From the NCBI GenBank assembly GCA_034687125.1, contig JAQGBZ010000073.1, positions 1 to 64,000 of the forward strand: a stretch of 64,000 nucleotides of DNA. Direction: 5' to 3'. The notes under the pieces were generated by a model. That model had not been told where the DNA came from. It did not search any database and saw only the letters and a list, made by a program, of their open reading frames with translations. This DNA comes from Neelides folsomi. Lineage: Eukaryota > Arthropoda > Collembola > Neelipleona > Neelidae. The translations under genes and the position numbers were made by a program. Below, one piece after another: positions 45,342-58,293 of this stretch. The first letter of the stretch is position 1; the number at the start of each line of letters is the position of its first letter.

Positions 45342-45568
45342 TGGAATCTTCAATAAGTCATGATCAATTCCGATTACAATTTTTATTTTTTTCGAGTATA
45401 TAAAAATACATTAATCCTTGGTAATATAAGGAAATAAAAGATTTATGATTTACTTCAAACCATAAGCAAATCAACCAGGATATATACATTTACATGTAAA
45501 TAGAATATTACAAATTCGAAAAAATAAAAATTGTAATCGGCATTGATTATGACTTATTGAAGATTCCA
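45342..45568. mobile_element. Foldback/MITE-like element with 53-bp inverted arms
   Basis: The left arm 45342-45395 and the right arm 45516-45568 are reverse complements with two substitutions and one single-base gap. Shared segments include TGGAATCTTCAATAAGTCAT and CCGATTACAATTTTTATTTT. The 120-base centre is A+T-rich and non-coding. Size and structure fit a miniature inverted-repeat transposable element. The target duplication is not clear, so the superfamily cannot be named. Confidence 0.8.
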
Positions 45569-48500
45569 ATAGTAAAAAAATAATCCATGATTCCGATGTT
45601 TCAATTATAAATAAACACAACACTGCCATTTGGATTCGCATATTGGATTTCCATACATATTAGATGTATGGAAGTAAAAATTATTAATAAAAATATAAAA
45701 TGAACTTAAATTTGAATTTGATCATTAAAGGTTTTAGTTAAAAATTATACTTGATTTTGCCTTATGCAGATAAACTTGAAGATGTGACATAAGGGATGAA
45801 ATATATGCCGGTAGGACATGCATTACTCTTCGTCCTTATCATGAATATAACCTTAAGCCCCAGTGTGGAATGTCTTGAGAGCTCAAACAACAAAAATATG
45901 TTGCATAAAGATAGAAATAATATAAACTTGACTTCTTCCTTCTTAAATCCCTTGAATCCAATTTATTACACGTAGCCAATCCAGGCTCCCATAAAAGGTA
46001 CGTCATATCACAGGGGTAAACTTTTAACTTCCATGCATTTTTTCCCTGTGAGGATTCCAGCAGTTCCTCACTAGCCTTTTTAAATGTAATTTACGACAAA
46101 GAGAAGGAAAGACGAAGTTTCTTCAATCCAATAGCTGCAGGATATTTCCAATCAAGTTTGAATTTCAAATGCTCAATCTATAGTTGGAAAGAGATGGGTA
46201 CATAGGGAGCAAGTCGTGAAATCGGAATAAGGCGTGAAGTGAGTCGTGGATCAAATAAATTGTAAATGAGAGAGAACCAAGGTCAAAAAAGTCTTATCAA
46301 CCTCACTTAGTCAGTCAGACGTAAAGTTCAGACATCATAACAAAGGGATCGAGACATGGGAAAGTGAGGTTCTCGTTATTGTAGTAGAATTAATAATAGA
46401 TCAATTATAAAGTAGTAATACAATTCATATTGAGCTCCTTCCGTCTCCTTCCAAGCAAAAGGCAAATGCGATAAGGAAAGGAAGGAATGCAGCATGGAAC
46501 CGAAGGGTGAACTTATAGTTTAAATACAGGGCCAGAGGATAAAAGGCCAAAGTGTGAACTCCGCTTCCTCAAAATAAATCGCCTGTGCCCGTTATGTGGA
46601 GAGCCATAAATATAAGGGGTGGTGTGTGGAAGATGCGGAGGAGTCCTTGGCTCACAAGGTTTGACTCGACCTACTTCAACCCGGGCTAGATCAATAATCT
46701 GCCCAAAAATGCAGGCAGACAACGACCGTCCTTTGGCTGTGAAGTAGGACAAGGAGAGTCCTGGATTCCCTCCTCCGAACCACTCGTTCCTAAATAGGTC
46801 AACATCCTGAGGGACTATGCACCACCACACACGTACCAAGTCCCGTTCCGGTCTCAGGGAGACTCCCTGGTTATATCCATCCACATACCTGAGAGTTTGT
46901 ATTTTGGAAACAGGTCCCTTTGTATTAACCTCCCTGGTCTTCTCTCAGCAGGTTCCTTCCAGCACAATTTAAAACTTCGAATCATCCACTAATACTACAT
47001 GCATATAACTATAGTATATCTGTTTAATATGTGAATATTTATGTACCTAGTCTAATACTTTAAAATAGTGGTGATGGAAAAAAGAGAGTCAAGGATCACG
47101 AGGGCTCCAGGACATGTAAAACGAAGACTTTGATTCATTGGGGTTGTGTATCCATTCATTTATCTCATATCATTCCCTATTGGCCCACAAGAAGGCTTAT
47201 CGAGGAATAGTAGAAATGTGTAATCTCTTAATGTGTTTATTTATGAATCAACTACTCCATATTAAATATTTATTACGTTACGTCCAAAATTGAATTTGAG
47301 TTAAGACGATTAATTTTAATAAAATAAAATTATTCTTGAATATTTATGAAACTCAATTATACCACGGTGTACCTGTGATGTATTGAATTGAGGCTTTGGG
47401 ACTAACTGACTAAAAGTACTGACCATAAGTAAGTGAGTGAGAATGGTAGATTAAATTATAATATTGGTACTTTATTGTAAAAAGATTAATACTTAACGGA
47501 ATAAGTTTATTTCATATTGCCTATCGGTAAAAAAAATTGGTCAAATTGTGAATAGAACAAAACGAGAAGAGTCGAAATAAATAAATAAATATTTTAGCGA
47601 ATGGAATTGGTTATAGTAATAAAAATAAGTTGTCTTCGAAAGAATTGCATGTGACATTTAATTATAAAGAAAGCCAAAGTTTGTAAACAAACAAAAGGAA
47701 TAAAGTTCACTCTGACTTAGGAGTCTATATTTAAATGCCCAATATTATGTTGTTTATAATTTAGCAGTTGAAATAGAAAAAGGAGATATTTATTTCTTGT
47801 CTAGTTATTATTCGCTTAATGTAAATGAATTCTGAAATTACTGAAAGAGTTCAATAAATAATCAAATAAAATGAACCTTAATTGAACTTTATATAATTTA
47901 CAATTACTGTATTGTAATTTTTTAAACATATGCACCTCTTACATCACGAATTGAATTCCTTATTTTTAAATGAACTCATTTCAGAATAAATAATTTAATG
48001 GGTATATTGGACTAAATTGAATCAAAATATTTTAGTAACTTTCATAATTTTATCTCACCAAAATATACAATAATGACTAAACATTAATATAAATACCTCT
48101 GAAAACTCCAAAAATGAAAACTATTATTGATAAAATAACCATTAAATATTTTTAAAATGAGAGAGAAAGTTATACGTGTGAAGATTGAATTTTCCTCAAT
48201 TAATTACTTTCATATTACTCCAATCTACTAATTGAGTCTGGATCTTGAAGATTCCAATTAAAATAATCCTTTAATATTCCACCCCACAAAAATATTAATT
48301 TTAATTATATTATTTATGTAAACAATAGCAGGACATTTAAGAGTCTAATCAGTAAATAATTCCAAAAGTGGAGAGAGGAAGATTTGAAACACGCTGCACA
48401 AATAGTAAGCAAACTATTGAGGTCAATCCTCTACTTATTTTGAAAGTGAAATTCGGGTTGGTCCGAAGCCCCCTTTGATTTTGGGTATTTAAATTAATAA

Positions 48501-51500
48501 GAGGATTAATTAAAAGGTTACCTTTAGTTTCGCCGACGACTTCACCTCCGGCCGCCGAAAAAGAAAGGGGAATTTTGAGGAGAGGGAGAGAAAAACAAAA
48601 TGAAATCGTTGAAAGTGAGTCCAAGGGCAATCGCTGTCTACGCATGCCAGACATGAGAACCTCCGTACTACGAGGAAAGGATTGAGAAGACTCGGGGCAT
48701 ATGGATGGATGGGAAGGGGAGGAAGAGGGAAAAGACCCAATACGGGAGGACCTCTATAGGGCAAGAACCAAAGCTTCTTCGCAGGAACTACCATTAAACG
48801 TTCTTTGGCGTTGTTCATCAACTTCATACGAGAGGAGGAAGAGGTCTTTGTTCAATGTCGTTCCTTTTATCTTTTCACCCCGCCCAATCCTCTTTCGCTC
48901 ATAGAACTCCTAGTTACGAATTACACACGATAGTGGTTTAGAGTTAATTGGTAGTTAAATTCCCATTAAACTCATTTTGCAGTCGTGATGCATGATGGAT
49001 GGGGTCAGGAATAGGGAATGAAAATACGATAAAGCAAATGATCAATGAAGATTACTCAATTTGTTTTTATTCTTTTATACATTGATTCAGAGGATTTGAA
49101 TGCTTGAGCTATTTAAAAACATTTCCTCTTTTCCTCGTCCATGAATAACAATGAAATATTATGAGAATTTTTATAATATTGTTAATTATATAATAAAGTG
49201 TTTTTTACCTTACGAATCTTTTTTCATATAAATTATATTTTGATTATAGAAAAGATTAGTTGAAAATAAAATTACTAATTGAAGATATTCGTCTGACAAG
49301 AATTGAACAAATGCACTTTTGAATTTAAAAATGGTGTTCTGGAAAAAATGAAGAATATAAAAAGTTATGGGGGACTTTCAAAATTATCCTGTGGTTGCTA
49401 TATGCGAAGTTATAAACCTTATTTTAAATATATTTATTGTACTCTGGGCCTATGTCGGTGCTTGGACGATAATGGTAGTTTGAGTGGGGCTTACTAATGG
49501 TTGAAAACATAATGGTAATGGTGTAGAATTGAAAGGATTTTTTAGCATAAATTTCTCATTAGAATTTAATAAGAATCACCGAAATAACACACTAGTGAGT
49601 TGGAAGATGAGATAAGATAATCCTCTCAAGCTTGCTACACTTCTGTGTCTGCTTACTGCTCACAATTTTACTGAACTTTAAAGGGTCGAGCAATGGGGGT
49701 TCGTTTTTATTATGAAAAGCATTTCTTAAACAGTTTCCTCCGAGTTATCGTTGTGAATTCCTTGAGGAGGGACGGTGAGAGAAGGACGCATAAGAAGGAG
49801 GAAGAGTCATAGAAGTTCCTATTTAATCGCTCCACACACTACGATTACGATTATACTAGATATGCCTATTAGTAATGAACTTCTAAGCTGTGGAATCCTT
49901 TTAGTGCATTTTGCAATTTGCAGTTCTGATTAATTTAACGAGCTCTATTACAGACTGACGCGCCAGAGTGAATGAGCTTATTTGCGGTGTAAGATTTCAA
50001 GCTGAGTAGATAATTAGCTTTTTATTGGCCGTGCGATATATAAACTCCCAAACTACAATAATAATGAGCCAGAGAATTCAGAGTCAACTGTTTAGATGCC
50101 AATAATGTGCTCAGCATTTGTTGGTGAGAGTTATTAAAACGGTGCACTCTTTCTTTTAACACAACAAGACATGTAAATAATGCATAACACCCATCTCATC
50201 TCAAGTTCACTTAATTCAATAAATCATTTTTAACAATATGTTCTCAATACAAAAATGCAATGACAAAGTAGCTAGGGGTTAGAAGTGAAAAATCGAATGC
50301 ACATTTCAATACTCTGTATTGCTCTCTAAAAGTAAATTTTTTATTTTCAACTCGACTCAAGCTCGATTAAGGCGAGACTCCCCAATATAAAGCTTAATTT
50401 TTGTAGACAGGACAATCCGAGGTTGGAATTAGCAAGCCACTTGGCTGTAATTTATAAGCGATATAAAAATTAGGGAATTTAAAACTTTGCTCGCGAGTGT
50501 TGGGCAAGAATGAGAAACGCAAATGAGGCAAATAAGTCAATGAAATCCATTTAATTTTCATCTTATTTCGATGACGCGTTGGAATTCCAAAGCGAGCAGG
50601 CGACGGTGAAGACGTTAATTTGTGCTAGATAATTGTCATCGTCCAATTGAACAAGTCTTGCAAAACTGTCATCAGAAACCAGTTGAGTGTGAAAGAAGTT
50701 CAAAGTTCGAGCGAGGCATCTCGAAATATGCAGTGTGGAGAAGGAGACAATATTATTATGAAAGACCCATCGCCCTCGAGAAGATGTTCCAATTCTTAAT
50801 CTCCCCAACTGCTGCAAGGAGGATGTCCAAAGAGGAGAAACTTGACGACACAAGGAGATAAAAGTGTGGGGACCCAGGAACTCGTACATACATGGGCTCT
50901 CTTTCTCCTCGGCATATATCGTGAAGTGATGATCATAGGTCCGGTCCATTTCTCGTTCATTCGTCTCCATTGAGTAAACATTCATATGCAAATTGGGCAC
51001 CAAGCTCGTTTTTCCTTTTTTTAATTGATAAAGTCAAAGGAGGGGGCTAGAAACGAGGACGTGGAGGTGACTGGCTGGGGGGACGGGATTTCTTCCGGTC
51101 GCATCGCGGTGAGGGCAAAAGAGACTCCCAGATTCGCATAAGCGACAAATGACAAACCGCCGAGTCTCTCGGTTGCGAGAATTAATTTAGAAGACTGAGG
51201 TGGCGCCCACGTGGGCTAGCCAGCCTTCAACCAGCGAATGCAGCCAAACCGGACTCGCGAGTCGAAAAAATAAGAATTTATGAACTGGAATAGTTGCCCC
51301 GGACACCTGTTTTAGTCCCCGTCCCTTGCCTGTCCCTCGGCTCGTCGGCGGACTCTGGTCGACTCAATTAAATACTTTTGGAATGGGGCGATAGGGAGGA
51401 AAAGACGGCAGTCACCAGATAAATAAATAAGAGTGGTGTTTGTGAATCTCGGATCAAGATAAGGGCGGATGTGAGGATCGGCGGTTGCCCCTTCGGGTGA

Positions 51501-54500
51501 CCTCCGCCATGAGGATGGGGGAGATCTCGGCGTCGTGGTCAGGTCAACAAGTTTATCTGAGCCTCTGCTCCTCTTCATCTGTTTGAACTCGGATTGAGTC
51601 TCTCTCGCGCTCCTGTGATGTATCTGAAAACCAGATTGGACTAACCTTCAAACCTTCTGGCTTATCTTCAAGTGTCTGCTTCGCTCAGCATTCAGGAGGA
51701 TCCAGCACAGAGCCATCCATCCATGGTGCAATCCTTTGCATATCTATCAGCTCCTCGTTAAAACATTGGACCCATTTGAATTTCCAATTTTATCAAATAA
51801 CCAAATCAGAGCCACGGGTCAGAGAGAGCAAAGGACTCTCACCCACACCCCAGTCACCGACGACGCGGAGCGACAGAGAGAAATTAAGGAGGGATCTGAA
51901 TTCCCTTTGGGAGAACAAACGAAACCTTCCTTGTTGCTTGCTTCTCAAAATTCTTCATTCTTTCTCTCAGCTCTCGGGAACGGAGTGTAAACGTTCCCCA
52001 AAAATATCACGCGGGGAGGGATATAAATAGGCGGACAGCCCTTTTTAAACGAAGAATACAAACGGAGCCCCGAGGAATGATTAGGAGAAGGAGCCGAGTG
52101 GAGGAGCCCAGTGGTGGTTGCGGAATTTTCCACTCTTGATTTTAATTGCTTCATAAATTTGATTAAATCAAAAACTACTCCATTTCCGCTCGATCCTATC
52201 TTAATCATCATTAAGAAGGGGGCTCTCCCCGCCATTCATCCCTCTCCTTTACATCTCTCCCCAGCCTCCCCGGCACACTTACCAAATTATTACAAAAAGG
52301 TTCTTCTTACCTTCCCGCCCCCCCGCCGCGTCGCTCACTGGAGTTGGAGGACATCATTACCTGACAGTATTAGAAGAGTCACTTCACTCTAATGCTGCCC
52401 GGTAAGATGGACCCTAGTCCGGTGCGTACAGCCAGCAGTGTGTCGATCCACCAGGCGCCCGTGTGCCCCGCTGCAGAGTTGGACTCGAACTGAGGGGAGG
52501 TTCATCACGTTGGGCCTCTCCTGCGTTCTTGAGGCACACAGGCTCGCAACCACCTCTCTTTCCCCCCGCCACTTAACTCGAGATAAGGACGGGCTCACTC
52601 GATTCCTCTCTTCCAGCCCTGTGTTGTGAGTGTGTGAGTGTGTGATGCCCGGCCATTGCCTTAAGTGTTGCTTAAGCCCACCAAATTCACCACTTCATTT
52701 GTTAGCCAATTAAATTTATCTGGCTCGGACGGGAGCTCGAACTCTGGACTCGACCCCCACATCTACCTGCTCCGGCAGAGGCGGGAGCCCTCAGACCCGC
52801 CGGCCGACCCCTTCGCCTCTTTCTCCCTTATCTCCCCCTCATTCGCCTGATAAGGAACCTCCATACATTCTCGACCATATTTATGATCTCAGGACCGACT
52901 CATTCGAGTCCAAATATTTGTCGCATAATGGTGGATGTGAGCGAAGGAAAAAGAAGTTCTTTGAATGGAACTCGATGAATCCCCAATGAGGATCATTTCC
53001 ATCCCCAGTATCTCCCAAGATAAGTTTCCCGAAAAGAGCCACGAGGAATAAGGTCAAGCCAAGGGCCGCTCGCCCTTATCTTCCACACACAATCTGGAGA
53101 GATTGAATAAAAGAAGTCTTCCAATGGTTCCCTATCTCCGATCGCTCATCTCATTACTCATCAACCGTCGTTCCGTCTATTTATATTCTCTTCACAGCTA
53201 CAAAGTCCGAAGGAGCTGATTCAAATGAACCAGAGGAAACGATGGACTTGATGTACTCCCTATGTTATGATGGAACCTCGTCGCTTTCCCATTCCCAGGC
53301 CTCCACATTAGTCCTCTCTGTGATGGATATGAGCCCCATTTGCACTCCTCGTTCCCATCTTTTATTGATGTTTCTCCCAGACGGTTCTTATTGTGAGAGC
53401 TGAGGTTGTCCATGTTTGCCAAGTGCTAAACGAGCGGACAAAGGGGAACATTTCCATGAACGCTCCCCATCATCCCTGCCAATTGGGAGGTTAATGAGGG
53501 AAGCGGGGGAAAGGTGAAGTACAGATCCCGGTATTAATTGATTCTGCCAGCTGAAGTGGGGGATGATAAGGTGCTAATGGGCCATTGTGAGCCTTGATGA
53601 CCTTGGAGCCCGCCTGTCTGTTCCCATTGACCCTCTCTCACCCCTTCTGGTCATCAATTGGAAGTGAGGGCCCGACGGAAACCGGTTGTTGGGCCGGGAC
53701 CGAAACCTCCGAGCTGAGATCCTGAGGCAGCTACTCCCTTCTCCCGATCTCTTGGTCACCACGGGGGGCCACTCGCTGTCTCCACAGAGGTGTCTGACCC
53801 GGCCAAAGGGTATCCTTCCTTCCTGAGTCAATACTTGGAAGGGCCACACTCGCCGTGAGTCACTCGGGATATTTTGGGCCCTAATCTTTCCCATCGGGAA
53901 GGATGACTCAAGTGCTTCACGCCTTCTCCTTCCCTCTCCTTCCGTCAGACCTCGAAGTCCTGAGGTAGGAAAATTGAATTGGAATCAAAGTTGTGGAAAG
54001 TGAAGGGGACTTCTGATCCTCTGATTTCGGAATTAACTCGGGCAATGCACGGAAGGGAAAATTCTTTCGTGACAATTTCATGGATGCCAAATATGCCAAA
54101 ATGTTATCTCGTAGAATAACTCATGATATATGCAATTAACCCAGATGAAAGAGAACTTTATTTTATCATGGGAGCTAATCTAAAGCGATCGTGCCGAGAG
54201 GGCCGCTAAGGCCCCTGGCCGGGTAAGTAAGAGGAATCATGCTATTCCCCCTAATCATGTTGATAAGTAGGGAGTGAAATATGTAAAATTAATATCAATA
54301 GACCTGATGGAAACCTGGGGTTCCTGCACACCCTCCAGAACCCGGGAAAAGAGCGAGAGAAAAGTCAAAAAGTCGAGGCGGAATTAAAACTAATATTGCC
54401 TATATAAACTTTTATACACTTATGATTACCTAAATAGGTATTACTATTACCTATCAAGATTAGTATACCTAAATATTATTAGGATATATGAACCTATTTA

Positions 54501-57500
54501 AATAATATACAAGTCTGAGGCATACCTATCCGAGAAACACTTCTATGATCCAGGTTGAGTTCCGCGGAGTCTTGGATTACTTTTTAGAAATGATATGGAG
54601 GATTAGAAATATGGTTTAGGAATTAGAAACTTACGTGTGGAGCAGAGACACACTTGCGAGAACACAAGTGTTCCAACAGATGAATATCATCGAACCGGCC
54701 AGACCACTTACGAGGAAAGCGAGGTCCGCCCAGGACCTCCCTCTCACCCGCCTCAACCCCGTGCTCCCTATTATACCTACACGCGAGTCGTAAAGATCTT
54801 TTCTCTAAAAGGTTTCCCTTTTCGACGCGCCACCTCCTCAAATAACCCCTCATTTCAAAACCCGCCCCATCAATGGAATTAATTGAGATTATTGATAGGT
54901 TGCCTCACCGCCACCAGCCGCATCTCTTTCATCCCATGCAAATGGGGAGCTCCCGAGATTCTCACCTTCTTTTCAAGACCTGCCGAGATTGGGGAAAGAG
55001 ATCCAAATGGAGGCTCATGATTTATGGGAATTCATCCGCAGCTTCCAATGAAAGGTTAATGAGCTCTCGTGATCAGATGGGACGTCGACGAGGGTAAATA
55101 AATCTATTATTACTGAGGTGGTAATTCAATCAATGATGAGTGGAACCAAGTTTAACTATACGAGACCTTAGGATAATTTATGAACCTATTATCACTCTAT
55201 GAGAGAAATTGAGCCTTGTGGCTGCCATGAATGGTCTTTTTGGTTTTGGTCTAATAAATTCATACTTTACACTCATTTTACAGGGTAATTAAATCTTAAA
55301 CAAATATTCCTACTTGCACTCTCCGCCTCCTTTGAGTACGCTTAATAACATTATACGAATATCTACATTACATTGCTTGTTCCGACTCTTAATGAAGGTG
55401 TCTAAAAAGTGCAGGAACTCTCGAGATACTACAATTTGATTCTTACATTACATTCAGTTTTAATTACCTAAACCTACGCGATTCATGTGCGTGTGAGTAG
55501 CAATAAAGGCTCATGATACACACATTCATAAATATGTGTGGTGGATATTAAATATTATTTGTGACAAATAAGAAAGAAACAATAATGGTAATGGTACAAA
55601 GACGAAATACCGTGTTGCTTTCATATTAATGATATTACTATTTAATTGTGAAAGATATTAAATTATTGCAAATATCACAATAATATTGTAAATCTTATAT
55701 GGATTACATTCTCATAATATTTCTTAAATACATAATACCTACCATTTTATAATATATTTCTTAATTAAATAATAATCTTAATCCCATCTTGAATTATTGA
55801 TGCAACTGTACTTTAGTTAATCCACAATCTTCTTAATACTTTTTTCTTCTTAATGTTTTTTCAGAACAAATCTTTAAATAAGAATAAGACTTTATAGCAC
55901 AAAGTAAAATAATTTTTTAGAATAATTTTCGTGTCGTGTTTCATTTTACCACTTCATACATTGCATTGTGAAGTTTCGTACCGGTGATGTATACTTATAT
56001 TTATTTAAACTTCACAATTCTTCGAATTAATTGATTAAAGTTTTCCAGATATCTCAGATGTGGTAAATGAATGATGACGATAAATATCTACTCTAGATTT
56101 TAACGAGAGCCCAAGAAATTTAATGTATTACGATCGATTGTTTTTATACTCTGTTGAGAGTTGGAGTTGAATTCTAACAACATTTTATGACTTTTCACTT
56201 ACGACGCAATAGAACAATATTTCATCTACGATAAGGAATCGTTTCTATTTACCATTATCAAGCTTTAATTTAATTTTACTCCTCAGAAACCATTTTCTAT
56301 ACGTTATACAAAGTGAAAAGGCACAATGGTTCTGCCGAGTTGAGAGGTCGAGACTGCAACCTATACCAATATAACCTCAGGTCAGGCACAATGTATCACT
56401 TGAATAATGAAGAAATCACTTTGAGATTGTTATTTGATTGTTTATTAATAAATAAACACAAATGCATAACTAAATAAAGTATTAGTATTTATTAAGTCTT
56501 ATTCGAAGTTAATTGTTTAATGTTAATTCATGAAGTGTACTAATATCTGTAATGTGCATTTGCTGAGCAAGGCTTTCGCAATAACATTTGCATGTATCCG
56601 CTGCAATGTATGTATGTAGTATATAATGGAATTGCTTAAAATATATGAAACATGAATAATAATGTTGCAAAAATTGCAGATACTCAATGACAAATTATTC
56701 ACTTTAATTTCTTTCTTAAGCATATCAGAATAATTTAAATTCCTTAACTATAATTCACGTCTACTGTCAACTCGCTAATAGAGCAATTTAAATTTTAGCT
56801 GATCGAAACAATATAACTAGTATTCTTAACAAGTTTTTATATGCTCAATCAATATCCAATAAATCTGTGCTTAAACTTAAATGCAAGCATATTAAAAACA
56901 AACTGGGAAGTTTCGTATGATTCGTATCGTATCAATATTTTCTAATGCGTATGAGTTTTATGAATTCTTAATTTATCATTTTTGGCATCTAAATATTTCA
57001 ATAACCGTAATAGTTAAATGTATGTTCTATACCCTGCAGTTTTCCCCCCAAACACACGAAATGTTTACCTTAAGGTAAAACAAAGAATAGATTTGAAGAT
57101 TTCTTATCGGGTTTGTTCCCCTCATATTTGGAATATAACGCCAATTGAATTATTGATCGCGTTTTAATAGCGCATACTATTTCCGTTTGAGCGATGTTAT
57201 CGCGAACAGTTGATTAAGCTATTTAAAGATTGTATGTTGATAAATGGAAATGAGATTGACTGACTTGGGGCTTTTAAGGTTGTGGGCTGTTGTCTCCATT
57301 TTCGAGATTTATTGCTCCTACCACCAAACACCATCATCATGCATCGCATCCATATATGAGGCTACACTGTTGAGGAACGAGAGAAGGCCACCTTTACGAG
57401 ATTCCTCCAACGTTCAACAACGCCAACATTGGGAAAAACTCTTCGGCTTTTATTCGATAGATGGTAAAAGGGAGACTCTTAGGAACGCGAAAGTAAAACA

Positions 57501-57999
57501 AAGCAAAGGAGTTAAACTTAAGCTTTTCTACTATATAACCCTCCACTTTAATTTTACCTTTAAGTAAGTGCAATTTACTTTCAATTTAAGCTTTGTGAAT
57601 TCTTTCAAAAATATTTTTATCATATAATATAATGTAATGAAAATATAACTTGTTATTCAATACATTCAATATATTTAAAAAATTAATTAATCTCTATATG
57701 TATATAATAAAATAACCGTGTCTCAGTTGTTCACCGACTTTTAGAGAAAACTGCTTAAGAGGGGGCTCAATTCTAAATGTCAATCTGACCGGAATCTTTC
57801 CGTATAAAAAATGACAGGCCCTTTTTAATAAAAATTCTTAAATTATTTAAAGTTCCCCGCTACCCAATTTAAATTTATTTGTTGGGTGAAGACCTATTAG
57901 ACAAAAATATATTGATTTTAATATAGTTAAATTAATAAACATTCAGATTAATTGTATAGATGACAAAAACAATAAAAATAATGTTTTTATAAAACAATA
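45569..57999. other. Long interval without a recognisable gene
   Basis: A+T-rich stretches alternate with G+C-richer blocks at about 46.5-46.9, 48.5-48.9 and 50.8-54.1 kb. Open frames there (46513-46884, 50563-51003, 53574-53894, all minus) show no domain, no signal peptide and no matching exon series. The blocks resemble promoter or 5' untranslated sequence rather than coding sequence. They lie upstream of EcR on its strand, so some may belong to its transcription unit (inference). Confidence 0.45.
52022..52030 (+). promoter_or_regulatory. Candidate TATA box in a G+C-rich block
   Basis: TATAAATAG flanked by G+C-rich sequence (GGGA before, GCGG after) is a textbook core match. No gene is recognised about 30 bases or more downstream on this strand, so the use is unproved. 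Confidence 0.25.
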
Positions 58000-58293
58000 T
58001 TACCTATGGCAAACGCCTTTGAGATTCGTACCAGCAAGAAGCATGTAAGGTACATTATCTGAACTTAAAATTAGTAAATTTTCCTTTTCGATTTTGTGTT
58101 GATTTAATGCCATATCCACTTGTTTTGTTACTTCTCTTGCGTTGCATTCTTCAATAACCTTTGAAGCAATCAGTCTGAAATTAGACTTTGGATCTAATGG
58201 CTTAGCAAGAATATTAAGAATTTTCCGTTTTTTCAAATTAACTGTTTCGTCAACAACAATCGCAATAGGTTTTCCCCTATTAATAAATAACAA
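58000..58293 (-). mobile_element. hAT-superfamily transposase fragment
   Basis: About 95 codons resembling the catalytic core of CGGBP1/ZBED-like hAT transposases. PIAIVVDETVNL holds the first catalytic Asp region (VDET), followed by KILNILAKPLD, NLLILSSDNVPYMLLAG and KGVCH. In intact relatives the sequence goes on to a CLAH motif; here it stops at a TAA just after KGVCHR. The left part of the frame begins at a possible acceptor (TTAATAG at about 58276) and ends at a possible donor (GTAATA at about 58007). It is a decayed copy or, less likely, one exon of a larger gene. No terminal repeats were found around it. Confidence 0.7.

Noticed and set aside
46513-46884. 123-codon minus-strand frame
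   Set aside because: No ATG at its start, no recognised motif and no supporting exon series; could be leader sequence at best.
50563-51003. 146-codon minus-strand frame, the longest in the right half apart from known genes
   Set aside because: No family resemblance, no signal peptide or domain and no matching neighbours; not reported as a gene.
52392-52491. Short plus-strand frame beginning MLPGKMDPSPVR
   Set aside because: Only about 33 codons before a stop and no continuation by splicing that I could support.
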